Source: Bacteroidota bacterium
Lineage (GTDB): Bacteria; Bacteroidota; Bacteroidia; Flavobacteriales_F; PHOS-HE28
Assembly (NCBI GenBank): GCA_018266475.1
Contig: JAFEAI010000046.1
Span: 1-40,312 of the forward strand
DNA: 40,312 bases
Direction: 5' to 3'
In this document: in pieces, positions 25,835-35,598 of the stretch
How positions within the stretch are numbered: position 1 is the stretch's first letter
How the letters are laid out: the number at the start of each line of letters is the position of its first letter
Notes under the pieces: model-generated
Databases searched by the model: none
Seen by the model: only the letters and a program-made list of their open reading frames with translations
What the model was told of the DNA's origin: nothing
Position numbers and translations under genes: made by a program

Positions 25835-27229
25835 TTAGTTTCTCCCCATCACCATCCCTTCCACCTCTTCCTTCGTCTCCCTCCGTTTCGCCTCCGCCTG
25901 CTCCTTCATCCGTGCCGCCTGCGCACGGCCTTCGGTCAACGCGCGCACAAGCTCATGTTGCTCCTTCAACTTGGGCACCGGTATGCGCAGCCCCAGCAAT
26001 GCCGTTTTCGTGATGTTCTGCATGGTGGGTGAACTGCCCGTGATGGCCGCTTCGATCTGCTGGCGCAGCGGCGGCGTCTTCATCACTTCGGCGAAGTAGG
26101 TACCGTCCAGCGGACTATCGGGCTTGAAGACCACCCGGAAGATCTTGTCGCACAGCAGGAGCTTGGGCCGTGTGGCATGCACCACGGCGCAGGCACCCAC
26201 GTAGCGCGGCACGTTGGCGCGGCTGATGAGCACATCGCCGGATCTGATCTCGTAGGCCGGTATGGGCTTCAGTGTGGAGGGTAGCGCCTTGTTCTCGTCC
26301 TCGTCGTACGCGCCGAAGCTGACGGCGCCGAGTTTCAGCACGCCCCATTCATCGGCCTTTGCGGGGTGGCTGTGGCATTGCGGGCTCCAGCCATTCTCCA
26401 GGTCGGCCACCACATCGCTTACGCGGCGAACCGGGAACCGGCTGCGACTGAATGCATCACCTTGAATAGCTTGCTTCAGAAATCCCACTGACCAGCGTTC
26501 CAATTGATCGCTCGTCAACGCGAAAGCCCGTGGCACATTCATGGCCTTGTTCGTACCGATCCCCAACGCCTCCACAAACCCCGCCTGCGCCTCCTCCACC
26601 AGCTTCTTGGCCTTGGTCTCCAGCGCGGCGGCTTGTTGCATGCCCGACTGCCAGTGCGCTACGATGGAACGTTGGGTGGCGAGCGATGGGAGCGGTATCT
26701 CCAATGTTTCGATCATCGAAGGCTCCACGCGCTTTCTACCGCTGGCACCACTGATCAGGCCATTGACCATTCTTTGGAATGCGAAAGAGCGGATGACCAA
26801 CTTCAAGTAAAGGGCATCCGCAATTGAGGCGTCCACCTTATAAATCGGATACTCGGTTGTCCAAGCCGAAGCACCAATGTCGTCAGGAACGATGCCAATG
26901 GAACCATTGCGCACATCAATCTTAGAGTAGACAAGATCGCCAGCCTCTGCCCGGAACAACTTGCCTTTCACTTCATCCTTACCTCGCTTGGACCGCAGTT
27001 CCATTTCGCCAGTGAAGCGCAACGTGACCATCGGTACTGGACATTTTGTAGCGGCACCGTTCAATGGAACCAGGCTGCGGGTCATTGCAGCGGACAATGG
27101 CTTGATCGTATCGGTAGGCCAATTCCATGAAAGTTGCCTGAACGCGGACACGCTCCATCGCTCAATGTCCTTGAACTCCACCGCAAACGCCCGGCTCACC
27201 TTCACGCTATGTTCCACGGTGCTGCTCAT
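25835..27229 (-). CDS. hsdS: Type I-like restriction-modification specificity subunit (HsdS)
   Basis: This 464-residue DNA-recognition subunit has two target-recognition half-subunits that are internally repeated. VSRAF...IERWSV begins near residue 11 and VPRAF...LERWSV near residue 232. Each target-recognition domain ends in the typical strand IPLPSLATQ (178-186) or IPVPKLKEQ, followed by a long coiled-coil helix (LETKAKKLVEEAQ; RMKEQAEAKRRETKEE) that spaces the two domains. The two domains would read the two halves of a bipartite site. The ATG at 27229 overlaps the TGA of the methyltransferase gene by 4 bp (ATGA); the frame continues upstream inside that gene but is not a credible start. 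The partner methyltransferase also carries a nuclease domain, and no HsdR gene is nearby. Confidence 0.9.
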   Translation of the reverse strand: MSSTVEHSVKVSRAFAVEFKDIERWSVSAFRQLSWNWPTDTIKPLSAAMTRSLVPLNGAATKCPVPMVTLRFTGEMELRSKRGKDEVKGKLFRAEAGDLVYSKIDVRNGSIGIVPDDIGASAWTTEYPIYKVDASIADALYLKLVIRSFAFQRMVNGLISGASGRKRVEPSMIETLEIPLPSLATQRSIVAHWQSGMQQAAALETKAKKLVEEAQAGFVEALGIGTNKAMNVPRAFALTSDQLERWSVGFLKQAIQGDAFSRSRFPVRRVSDVVADLENGWSPQCHSHPAKADEWGVLKLGAVSFGAYDEDENKALPSTLKPIPAYEIRSGDVLISRANVPRYVGACAVVHATRPKLLLCDKIFRVVFKPDSPLDGTYFAEVMKTPPLRQQIEAAITGSSPTMQNITKTALLGLRIPVPKLKEQHELVRALTEGRAQAARMKEQAEAKRRETKEEVEGMVMGRN

Positions 27230-29484
27230 GCGGCGGTGTGCAGCAGGAAGGGCTTGGGGTCCTTGCGGAAAGCCTGGTACTGTTCCAAGCAGGTACGTTC
27301 CAAGCCGGGCGGCACCTTGGGGTTGGGGTAGAGTTCGTTCCAGGTGTCGGTATCGCCGGTGGCGGTAATGCCCACGTGTTCGGCCTCGTAGAAGAAGACG
27401 GGGTAGTTCCAGGCCTGCTTCAGCAAGGTGCGCGCTTCCTGTGCAAGGCGCACCTCGCATTCGGCCACCAAGGCTTTGTGATCGCGCTGCAGGGCTTTTA
27501 ACTTGGCCGCTTGGCGTGCGGCCTTCGCCTGTTGCATGCCCGCCTCCAGGTCCGTGAGCCGGGGCTGGTAGTGGGCAAGCACCGCCTTGCGGGCCTTGCT
27601 ACCTGCTTCGGTCCGTGCCGTGCCAAAACGGTCCTGCTCCTGCGCGGTGTATTTCTGCAGGAAGAGGATGCTGGTCTTCACGCTGGCCTTGCTGCTCTTG
27701 AAAGTATCGTCGGGCAGGCTCACCACGGCGCGGAGCCAGGCGCGGTCCTCCACGAAATCGCGCACGTACTTCAGGCTGGGGTTGTTGAAGATGCCCTCGG
27801 GCAGCACCACGCCCAGCCTGCCGCCGGGTTTCAGCAGGTCGAGGCAGCGCTCCATGAAGAGGATCTCGGTCTTCACCTTGCCCAGCTTGGGGCTGTTCAC
27901 GTAGGGCAGCTGGAAGAGGCTGGCGATGGGCTTTTCCTTTTCCGCCGCATCGAACAGCGTCTGCTGGGCCTCCACATACGCTTTGCCATAAGCGCGCTTG
28001 TACTTGGTGGCGGCTTCGGCCACCACGCTCACCTGGTCGGGAAGCACCAAGTCGGTGGGCTCCACGTTGGCACCGAAGGGCGGGTTGGTGAGGATGATGT
28101 CGAAGCGGCCGGGGAAGATGCCGTTGACGTTGAGGAAGCCGTTGTGGTGGTGGATGCCGCCGTGGCCATCGCCGTGCATGATCATGTTCATCTTGCTGGT
28201 GCGGGCCATGCGGTCGTTGGCATCGGTGCCGTAGATGCAGCGGTTGGCTAAGCGCCAAAGGCGGGTGCCGCCCTCGCCTTGCTCGTCGCCGATGGACTGG
28301 TCGAGTTCCTGTTGCAGTTCCGCCCACCTGGCCAGCAGGAGTTCGGCGCGTTTGGCCTCGCTCAACTTCTTCTTCGCCAGCTCGTCTTCGTAGGCTTTAT
28401 ACTGCGCATCGATGTCGTGCGCGATCTGTTCGCGCACCAGCTCGAAAAAGCGGATGAGGAAGCCGCCGCTGCCGCTGGCTGGGTCGCAGATCAGCTCGCC
28501 TTCCTGCGGCTCCACCATGCGGATCATGAACTCCACGATAGGGCGCGGAGTGAAGAACTGGCCGATCTCGCCCCGGAAGGTGCGGCCCAGGAAGCGTTCG
28601 AAGGCGATGCCCTTCACGTCCTCGCCGGTGTCGCTCAGGTTGTAGGCCTCCAGCTTCTCCACGATGGCCTCGGTGGTCTGGGGCTTCAGGCGGATGGCAT
28701 CGTCCTCGGCAAAGAGCTTGTCCGTCTTGTAGTGGCGCTTGGTCTTGGCGAAGAGGTCGTTGATGGGGTCGTCGCCAAGCTGGTCTTTCAGGAATTCCCT
28801 GGTGAAGAGGTTGCGCTTCTTCTTGGCGCGCAATTCGCGTTCGGTGAAGGTCTTCACGAAGAGGATCTTGGCGATCTCGTCAAACGCTGCGGCGGGGTCC
28901 AGGTGTTCGCGGTTGCGGATGATGTTGTGGCACTGGTGCAGCAGGTTGGCGAACTCGTCCTCCTTGAAGGTCTTCAGTTCGTTCAGGATCTTGTCAATCT
29001 CCTTCTGGCTGTCGCCGGCCTTGGGGATGTCCTTGATCTCGCTCCAGTTGGGATAGAGCTTGCTTTGGTCCACCTTGAAGAACTTGCTCTGCCGGTTGTT
29101 GTGCGCCACGAAGAAGGGCGCCTTGGTGTAGTTGGCGTAGGCTCCGCCCTGCTTGTAGGTGCCTTGGTCCACCGTGATGTTGGCGGCCTTGCATTCCACC
29201 ACCACCAGCGGGATGTTCTTCTCGCGCTTGTCGGCCTCGCTGCGCCACACCACGATGTCGGCCCGGGCGTCGCTGTGGCCGCGCTCGCCGTCAATGCGCA
29301 TCTCTTCGGCCATCAGCTCCAGCGCGTAGCCATACTCGTTCACGAGGGTACATACGTACTGCTGGCGCACGGTCTCTTCGGGCGTTTCCACCAGCCACGT
29401 TTTGCGAATGTGGCTGCGGATCTTGCCCTTTCCGTCCCGCTGCACTTCGAGGACCTCGGGCGTTGTGATGTTCTTCTTTGCCAT
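27226..29484 (-). CDS. Fused PD-(D/E)XK nuclease and N6-adenine DNA methyltransferase (HsdM-like)
   Basis: The 752-residue protein has an N-terminal HsdR_N-type nuclease domain (about residues 20-135) with D76 in ADIVV and E97-x-K99 in VVVECKA, giving the D...ExK catalytic set. A helical linker with the HsdM N-terminal fold follows, then the N6-methylase core: GQFFTPR (308-314), DPASGSGG (334-341, S-adenosylmethionine loop, motif I), TNPPF (466-470, catalytic motif IV). The last 200 residues are a helical tail that includes the extra segment after VVLPEGIF. With the coupled HsdS it should cut and methylate as one R-M-S assembly, as in BcgI-like type IIB/IIG enzymes. ATG 29484 is preferred; 29514 is an alternative. 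A TATGTTTA element (29508-29515, minus) may be the promoter -7 box. Confidence 0.88.
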   Translation of the reverse strand: MAKKNITTPEVLEVQRDGKGKIRSHIRKTWLVETPEETVRQQYVCTLVNEYGYALELMAEEMRIDGERGHSDARADIVVWRSEADKREKNIPLVVVECKAANITVDQGTYKQGGAYANYTKAPFFVAHNNRQSKFFKVDQSKLYPNWSEIKDIPKAGDSQKEIDKILNELKTFKEDEFANLLHQCHNIIRNREHLDPAAAFDEIAKILFVKTFTERELRAKKKRNLFTREFLKDQLGDDPINDLFAKTKRHYKTDKLFAEDDAIRLKPQTTEAIVEKLEAYNLSDTGEDVKGIAFERFLGRTFRGEIGQFFTPRPIVEFMIRMVEPQEGELICDPASGSGGFLIRFFELVREQIAHDIDAQYKAYEDELAKKKLSEAKRAELLLARWAELQQELDQSIGDEQGEGGTRLWRLANRCIYGTDANDRMARTSKMNMIMHGDGHGGIHHHNGFLNVNGIFPGRFDIILTNPPFGANVEPTDLVLPDQVSVVAEAATKYKRAYGKAYVEAQQTLFDAAEKEKPIASLFQLPYVNSPKLGKVKTEILFMERCLDLLKPGGRLGVVLPEGIFNNPSLKYVRDFVEDRAWLRAVVSLPDDTFKSSKASVKTSILFLQKYTAQEQDRFGTARTEAGSKARKAVLAHYQPRLTDLEAGMQQAKAARQAAKLKALQRDHKALVAECEVRLAQEARTLLKQAWNYPVFFYEAEHVGITATGDTDTWNELYPNPKVPPGLERTCLEQYQAFRKDPKPFLLHTAA

Positions 29485-29718
29485 GGAATTCGTCAATGTG
29501 TGGTGGATAAACATAGTGCTTGCACCGGTTCGGTGGTGATCGCTATCCGGCAATAGGTAAACTGTCCAATGAACCAGGCCAAGACATTCCGGGGGACTCT
29601 ACTTCGTTCCCAACTCGCGTATGCACCTTCACCATGCGTTTGTGCATCACGGCCGCTTGCATGAGGCAATGGCATGTGATGCTCGTGGCAACGATGGATC
29701 AACATACATTGCGGACAA

Positions 29719-30042
29719 ATGAAATCACCCGTGGTAATGCGCTCAACTTGGCCTGATGAACTTTTCCTGAACACGCCGGAGCGATGGGGATTACGAGGTG
29801 ACCCGGGGTTGTGGCAAGAGCTCAGCGAAGTCCTCGCTATGGAACCGAAACCAGCATCCAAGGATGAGTTTCGAACGCTGCTGGTCCATACTATCCAACG
29901 ACTGATCGGCACTGCTTTGGACCACAATACAAGGCAACAGGTGAACCGCTATGATCACGGCGGTCTTTCAGGAGGGCAGGTTTATGGCCCTTGGTGGATG
30001 GACACCGGTATTCCGCTATTGGTGTCCCGCTTCCACCCGTAA
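29719..30042 (+). CDS. Small hypothetical protein, 107 residues
   Basis: I cannot name the family. The sequence looks like a folded small protein: a W/L-rich N-terminus (LFLNTPERWGLRGDPGLWQEL), a central amphipathic helix, and a glycine-rich C-terminus (YDHGGLSGGQVYGPWW) ending in IPLLVSRF. The start could be 29719 or the in-frame ATG at 29737. It is divergent from the hsdM-like gene across 234 bp and convergent with the CpXC gene. Composition is close to 50% GC, like the accessory genes around it. No signal peptide or membrane helix is visible. It could be an immunity or inhibitor-type protein, but nothing in the sequence proves a role. Confidence 0.65.
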   Translation: MKSPVVMRSTWPDELFLNTPERWGLRGDPGLWQELSEVLAMEPKPASKDEFRTLLVHTIQRLIGTALDHNTRQQVNRYDHGGLSGGQVYGPWWMDTGIPLLVSRFHP

Positions 30043-30135
30043 GAATTGACCATACACCGGAGCCGTGCAGGGGGACTTCCACCTTTGCGTAAATTTTCTC
30101 CGTTCGTGCGATTGTGCTCCAACAGGGCACCCCAG

Positions 30136-30558
30136 CTAATCCTGCCCCCAAATGCCGCACAAATCCCTGAAGGAAAGGTACAGCACCAGCTCGCCGAGCG
30201 AGAAAACATAATGGGGTGTCCGGAAGTGCTCACCCCCGGTCTTGTCCATGATCGTTGAACTTATGGGGTCCAAGATCATTGTTCCCTGCTTGGTGATGTT
30301 CCTGTAGAACTTTGGGTTCTTCATGGACTCTTGGCTCACATACTGGATCAAGAACTTCCGTTCCATATCATGGTACAGAAGGTCTGCTTCCATGAAAGCC
30401 TCCTTTCCGCAGGCTTCACATTGGAATCGATTGATGAGCATGGCGCGTAGTAGCTTCATCGCCTTCTCATCCCGACTGTTCACCGAAGACCACACAGTTG
30501 TTTGCTGTTCATGGCTGCAGAATGGGCACGGTATCGTTTGAAGGTGGAAATCGGACAT
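30136..30558 (-). CDS. CpXC domain-containing protein
   Basis: This 140-residue protein matches the CpXC family pattern: CPFC near the N-terminus, a VWSSVNSRDE strand-turn, a helix ending in LINRFQCEACGK, then the LLYHDMERKFLIQYV strand pair. The two CxxC pairs should bind one zinc ion. The molecular function of the family is unknown. The start is placed at ATG 30558, just ahead of the first zinc pair; an in-frame ATG at 30591 would add 11 residues. The gene lies 15-48 bp downstream of the 101-residue gene on the same strand and the two are probably co-transcribed. Confidence 0.8.
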   Translation of the reverse strand: MSDFHLQTIPCPFCSHEQQTTVWSSVNSRDEKAMKLLRAMLINRFQCEACGKEAFMEADLLYHDMERKFLIQYVSQESMKNPKFYRNITKQGTMILDPISSTIMDKTGGEHFRTPHYVFSLGELVLYLSFRDLCGIWGQD

Positions 30559-30605
30559 CGAGCTTTTGGGTTTTGGGCAATTTATTGACATAGAGCCGAA
30601 TCACG

Positions 30606-30911
30606 TCAACGTGCGTATGCCGGCGGCGCTTTTTCCAAAGCCCGCAGCAATGCCATGCCCTTTCCGGGCCGCAACAGTATCGCCTCGAATTCGGGATGAT
30701 TGACGAAATAGCGCTTGCCTTTCGCAGTGGGTCGGTACTCGCAATTCGTAGCGGTATCGATTGGCCCGTATGTGATGAGACCCGCTTCCATCAACCGAAT
30801 GTGCTCAAGGCCCATGGCCTTGAGCAAACTGCCCAGTTCCACCGCACCAAATGAGGCTTGCAACCGTATAAATTGGTCACGACCTTCAATGCGCCGGTAG
30901 CCGTGGCTCAT
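30606..30911 (-). CDS. Small hypothetical protein, winged-helix-like, 101 residues
   Basis: The family is not recognised. The visible pattern is helix-helix-helix, then LMEAGLITYGP and EYRPTAKGKRYFVN, which resembles the wing and recognition part of small winged-helix transcription factors (a 'leaG-Lit...y.lT.kGr.yl' layout). It could regulate itself and the CpXC gene immediately downstream. The ATG at 30911 is the only good start. The pair sits between the restriction locus and the aspS duplication, in DNA of mixed GC. The DNA-binding role is inferred from pattern only. Confidence 0.6.
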   Translation of the reverse strand: MSHGYRRIEGRDQFIRLQASFGAVELGSLLKAMGLEHIRLMEAGLITYGPIDTATNCEYRPTAKGKRYFVNHPEFEAILLRPGKGMALLRALEKAPPAYAR

Positions 30912-31091
30912 GGTACATGTTTATCATGCTTATGGTACTGTGCTGGTGGCCACAAGGTACAGCGCTGTTCATGAAAGTCACGCGTGCATTCCTGGGCTAT
31001 CGGAACTTTCTCCTTCCGCAGAGGTCTTCGCATCCCGCAAATGCCACTTGCCCCATGCCGGGTGAGACCCTATGGCAGCGGATCCCCCGAC

Positions 31092-31322
31092 TCACCCGAC
31101 CCTCAACCCCAATTCCTTCAGCTGCTCCGCATCGATCGGACTTGGCGCATCGATCATTACGTCCTTGCCCGCGTTGTTCTTGGGGAAGGCGATGAACTCG
31201 CGGATGTCGCTACGGCCGCCGAAGAGGCTTACCCAGCGGTGGAAGCCGAAGGCCGCGCCGCCGTGCGGGGGTGCGCCGTACTCGAAGGCCTCCATGAGGA
31301 AGCCGAACTTGGCGCGGGCGTG
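31092..31322 (-). pseudogene. Duplicated 3' fragment of aspS
   Basis: The 218 bp at 31104-31321 repeat the 3' end of intact aspS (32751-32968) with only five mismatches (about 98% identity). The frame still reads [13 protein letters not shown] through to KELGLRVG and a stop at 31092, with a changed last few residues compared with KELGLAVKH in the intact gene. It lacks all upstream domains. The motif-3 aspartate (GFDRW in the intact gene) is replaced by histidine. The fragment cannot encode a synthetase. The open frame extends a little further upstream (to 31379), but that part has no similarity to aspS. Confidence 0.9.
31104..31321. repeat. 218-bp direct repeat, copy 1 (aspS 3' end)
   Basis: It pairs with 32751-32968 at an offset of 1,647 bp, with five substitutions and no gaps. 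Homology stops sharply at 31321, exactly where the first copy of a 14-bp direct repeat begins. Confidence 0.93.
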
Positions 31323-31334
31323 TTGGCCGGGCTT
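31321..31334. repeat. 14-bp direct repeat, copy 1
   Basis: TGTTGGCCGGGCTT is found here and again at 32666-32679. The two copies bracket the RhuM gene (1,331 bp between them). Copy 1 begins at the breakpoint of the aspS duplication. Confidence 0.8.
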
Positions 31335-31467
31335 TGGGCGGGCTGCCCTTGCCGACAGGCGTTCGGATGGATCGGACAAGATGGATTACCCGCCCGAGGC
31401 GGCTATTGTAAATTCTGCCACAACGGATGTGCGATCCTATCTCGGGACAGCCGGGACCCTGCCGGAT

Positions 31468-32529
31468 TCAATCGGTTTGCCCACGCTGGGGTTGATGGGC
31501 CTTGTTCTCCCAGGCCAAAAAACGGTCGAAGTCGCTTTCATAAAGCCGATCCTGCACGATCCGATATTTCTCAAACTCTGTTTCGGCGTGCAGCTTGGCC
31601 TCTTCATGGCTGATCTTTCCCGGCCCGGAAAGGATCTCGCTACCGTTGAATTCAAGGAAGCCATCCAGGCGGTTGGCCCAGTCCTCCATGCTCATGGGCA
31701 CCTTGCGGGTTGCTTGTAACTCGGCAAAATCCAGATAGAGGGATACGATCCGCTCCAGATAGTCCATCTCCTCCGTGTTGAGGTAGTTCTTCGCAAAGCT
31801 CACATCGGCCTTGATGATCTTGCCGTCCGGTGCAGCTTCCCAACGGGTAAGCCCCATGTTCTTCACATCCGCGTTTGCCCGGCTGGCAATAAGTTCTGCT
31901 GCCGTATGACGGTGCGTGGCCCAATGCAGTTTGTTCTGCACCAATGAAAAGAAATTACGGGTGGCCTTGGCCTTGCTCTCATAGTCGAATGCGGTGGCGT
32001 ACAGGTCGGTCACCTTCTGGTAGAATTTCCGTTCCGAAAGCCGGATCTCCCGGATCTTCTGCAATTGGCGGTCGAAGTAGGCATCCGTGAACATGTGGCC
32101 CTTCTTCAGCCGGTCCACATCCATCGCCCAACCTTGTATGGTGTAGTCCTTCACGATGTGCCCCGCCCATTTCCGGAAGTGCGCGGCCCGGGGGTTGTTC
32201 ACCTTGAACCCCACTGCAATGATGGCCTGCAGGTTGTAGTGCTTGGCCCGGTATTCCTTTCCGTCAACGGCAGTTATTAAGTATTGCTTAATCACTGAAT
32301 CGGCGATCAGTTCACCATCTGTGAAGATCCGTTTCAGATGCTGGTTGATCGCGGGTATGCTGATGCCGTACAGCGTGGCCATCATCTTCTGCGTGAGCCA
32401 GATGTTCTCATTCTGGTAGCGCATTTCCATGCCTTGCCCCCCACCGCCGGTGGCAGCCACGTAGCTCAGGTATTCCGCGGCGGAAGACCGGATATTCGCC
32501 GAGCCAGGTGGTGTGTTCGTCTTGCGCAT
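31468..32529 (-). CDS. RhuM family protein
   Basis: The 353-residue protein has the RhuM (virulence_RhuM) signature: IWLTQKMMATLYGIS, a helix-turn-helix-like segment, INQHLKRIFTDGEL, then YNLQAIIAVGFKVNNPRAAHFRKWA. An alpha-helical C-terminal half follows (SERKFYQKVTDLYATAFDY, FFSLVQNKLHWA, YLERIVSLYLDFAE). It is full length for the family. RhuM proteins occur mainly in genomic islands, often beside restriction-modification genes, and their biochemical role is not settled. Here it lies between intact aspS and a copy of the aspS 3' end, and between two 14-bp direct repeats, which fits arrival as a discrete insertion. Start ATG 32529. Confidence 0.92.
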   Translation of the reverse strand: MRKTNTPPGSANIRSSAAEYLSYVAATGGGGQGMEMRYQNENIWLTQKMMATLYGISIPAINQHLKRIFTDGELIADSVIKQYLITAVDGKEYRAKHYNLQAIIAVGFKVNNPRAAHFRKWAGHIVKDYTIQGWAMDVDRLKKGHMFTDAYFDRQLQKIREIRLSERKFYQKVTDLYATAFDYESKAKATRNFFSLVQNKLHWATHRHTAAELIASRANADVKNMGLTRWEAAPDGKIIKADVSFAKNYLNTEEMDYLERIVSLYLDFAELQATRKVPMSMEDWANRLDGFLEFNGSEILSGPGKISHEEAKLHAETEFEKYRIVQDRLYESDFDRFLAWENKAHQPQRGQTD

Positions 32530-32665
32530 TGCGGTTGGCCTTCATGCTCGGCCATGGCGGCATCCTTGGTGGCCATGGGGTGAAATTACGGAAGGAGCGG
32601 AATGCCAATTGGTCAAGGTGCCAACAGGTCAATGGTTGGCTCTGGGGGATGCGGAGTGCTGGAGT

Positions 32666-32679
32666 TGTTGGCCGGGCTT
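32666..32679. repeat. 14-bp direct repeat, copy 2
   Basis: This copy of TGTTGGCCGGGCTT overlaps the left arm of the hairpin downstream of aspS. Its partner is at 31321-31334. Confidence 0.8.
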
Positions 32680-32723
32680 CGAGGGGCTGAACCTGCCTAT
32701 CCCACGGTAGGGTTCTCGAAGCC
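32675..32723 (-). terminator. Hairpin downstream of aspS, possible terminator
   Basis: GGCTTCGAG (32675-32683) and CTCGAAGCC (32715-32723) form a perfect 9-bp stem. An inner stem of AACC/GGTT and CTA/TAG extends it, with small bulges. It begins 13 bp after the aspS stop. No T-run follows on the minus strand, so termination or 3'-end protection is possible but not certain. Confidence 0.5.
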
Positions 32724-32735
32724 GGGACTCAAGGC

Positions 32736-34721
<1,986 letters not shown>

Positions 34722-34777
34722 CGGTGCTGCAATATGGACCGGTGAAGGCCGCCGCGAAAGTACCGCTGGCGCACCAC

Positions 34778-35179
34778 CTACTGCGTGGTGAACGTGAGGC
34801 TGCGCTTGGTCAGGTCGCCGTTGCCCTCCACGGCGCTGAAGGTCCACTGCTCTGTGCCGGGCTGGTGGCGCAGGGCGTACAGGGTGTCGTACCGGAACGG
34901 CATGGTGTGGATCGGCAGGCTGTCCATGCGCTGGGCCGGGCCGCCATTGTAGCTGCGGTGTACCAGGAAGGTGCGCAGTTGCTTCGATCCCTCCTGCACG
35001 GTAACCCCGATGCGGATGGTGTCACCGGCGGGGAAGGTGTCGTTCCGGTAAGTGTAGCCGCTGTCCGTGGCGAAGGTGATCTTCGCCGCGCGGTACCCCG
35101 CGTCATCCTGGTCCTTGGTGCAGCCGTTGCCCAGCAACAGGCACGCGGCGGCTGCCAGCATGAGTAGTAAGGTGCGCAT
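34778..35179 (-). CDS. Small predicted lipoprotein, 133 residues
   Basis: The N-terminus [20 protein letters not shown] is a lipoprotein signal with lipobox LGNGC (cysteine at residue 20). A mature beta-rich domain of about 113 residues follows, with [29 protein letters not shown], then [12 protein letters not shown]-like strands, ending in SLTFTTQ. This resembles a single Ig-like or transthyretin-like sandwich, but I cannot assign a family. It would be anchored to a membrane, probably the outer one. The ATG at 35179 is chosen to give a good signal peptide; an upstream in-frame ATG at 35200 would add seven residues before it. It ends 57 bp before aspS on the same strand and may share a transcript. 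Confidence 0.8.
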   Translation of the reverse strand: MRTLLLMLAAAACLLLGNGCTKDQDDAGYRAAKITFATDSGYTYRNDTFPAGDTIRIGVTVQEGSKQLRTFLVHRSYNGGPAQRMDSLPIHTMPFRYDTLYALRHQPGTEQWTFSAVEGNGDLTKRSLTFTTQ

Positions 35180-35598
35180 GGTGCGAAGGTAGTTCGGCAA
35201 AGCGCTGCCTGGTACGCCCGGGTGATGCAGTAGTGAACGTGGCGAGGCACGGAAACGCAGTGTCGCATGTTATTTTCGTTGTGTAAGGAAGGAACATGTT
35301 TCCGGGGAGGAAGGAGAGTGACGATCAGGTCTGGCCAAAGGACGATTCGGAGCATCCGTAGGGGCAGGTGCCAAACATGCAAGCAAAGGGAGGGAGGGGG
35401 TGATGCCAATAGACCGCCCGGCATGGCCCAGCAGGGTCGCCGTAGGTGCAGGGTGGCACATCTCGTAGCGGTGCGAAACCACGACCGGACAACTGTGGTT
35501 GCTCCGGCGGTACGGGGCGGCTATCGGACCCTTTTGCGTGCTGCAACGGCATGGGGCGGGCAACCGATTCCGCCAGGGAAGCATTACTTTGGTGCCTC
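35180..35598. other. 419-bp intergenic region between divergent lipoprotein and formate dehydrogenase genes
   Basis: I find no gene, tRNA, strong hairpin or clear repeat here. Short open frames lack coding character. A TACTTTG sequence (35585-35591), 8 bp before the formate dehydrogenase ATG, is similar to the TAnnTTTG element but one base short. AT-rich GTTATTTTCGTTGTG (35269-35283) could hold a promoter. Nothing resembling a known riboswitch is recognisable. Confidence 0.5.

Noticed and set aside
31072-31719. Plus-strand open frames across the aspS fragment and the RhuM 3' end
   Set aside because: They are shadows of the aspS fragment and of RhuM; part of the same frame recurs opposite intact aspS because the DNA is duplicated.
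35446-35598. N-terminal extension of the formate dehydrogenase NuoE/F-like gene
   Set aside because: The extra 51 residues have non-coding composition and no similarity to NuoE; MSKNIT at 35599 is the natural start.
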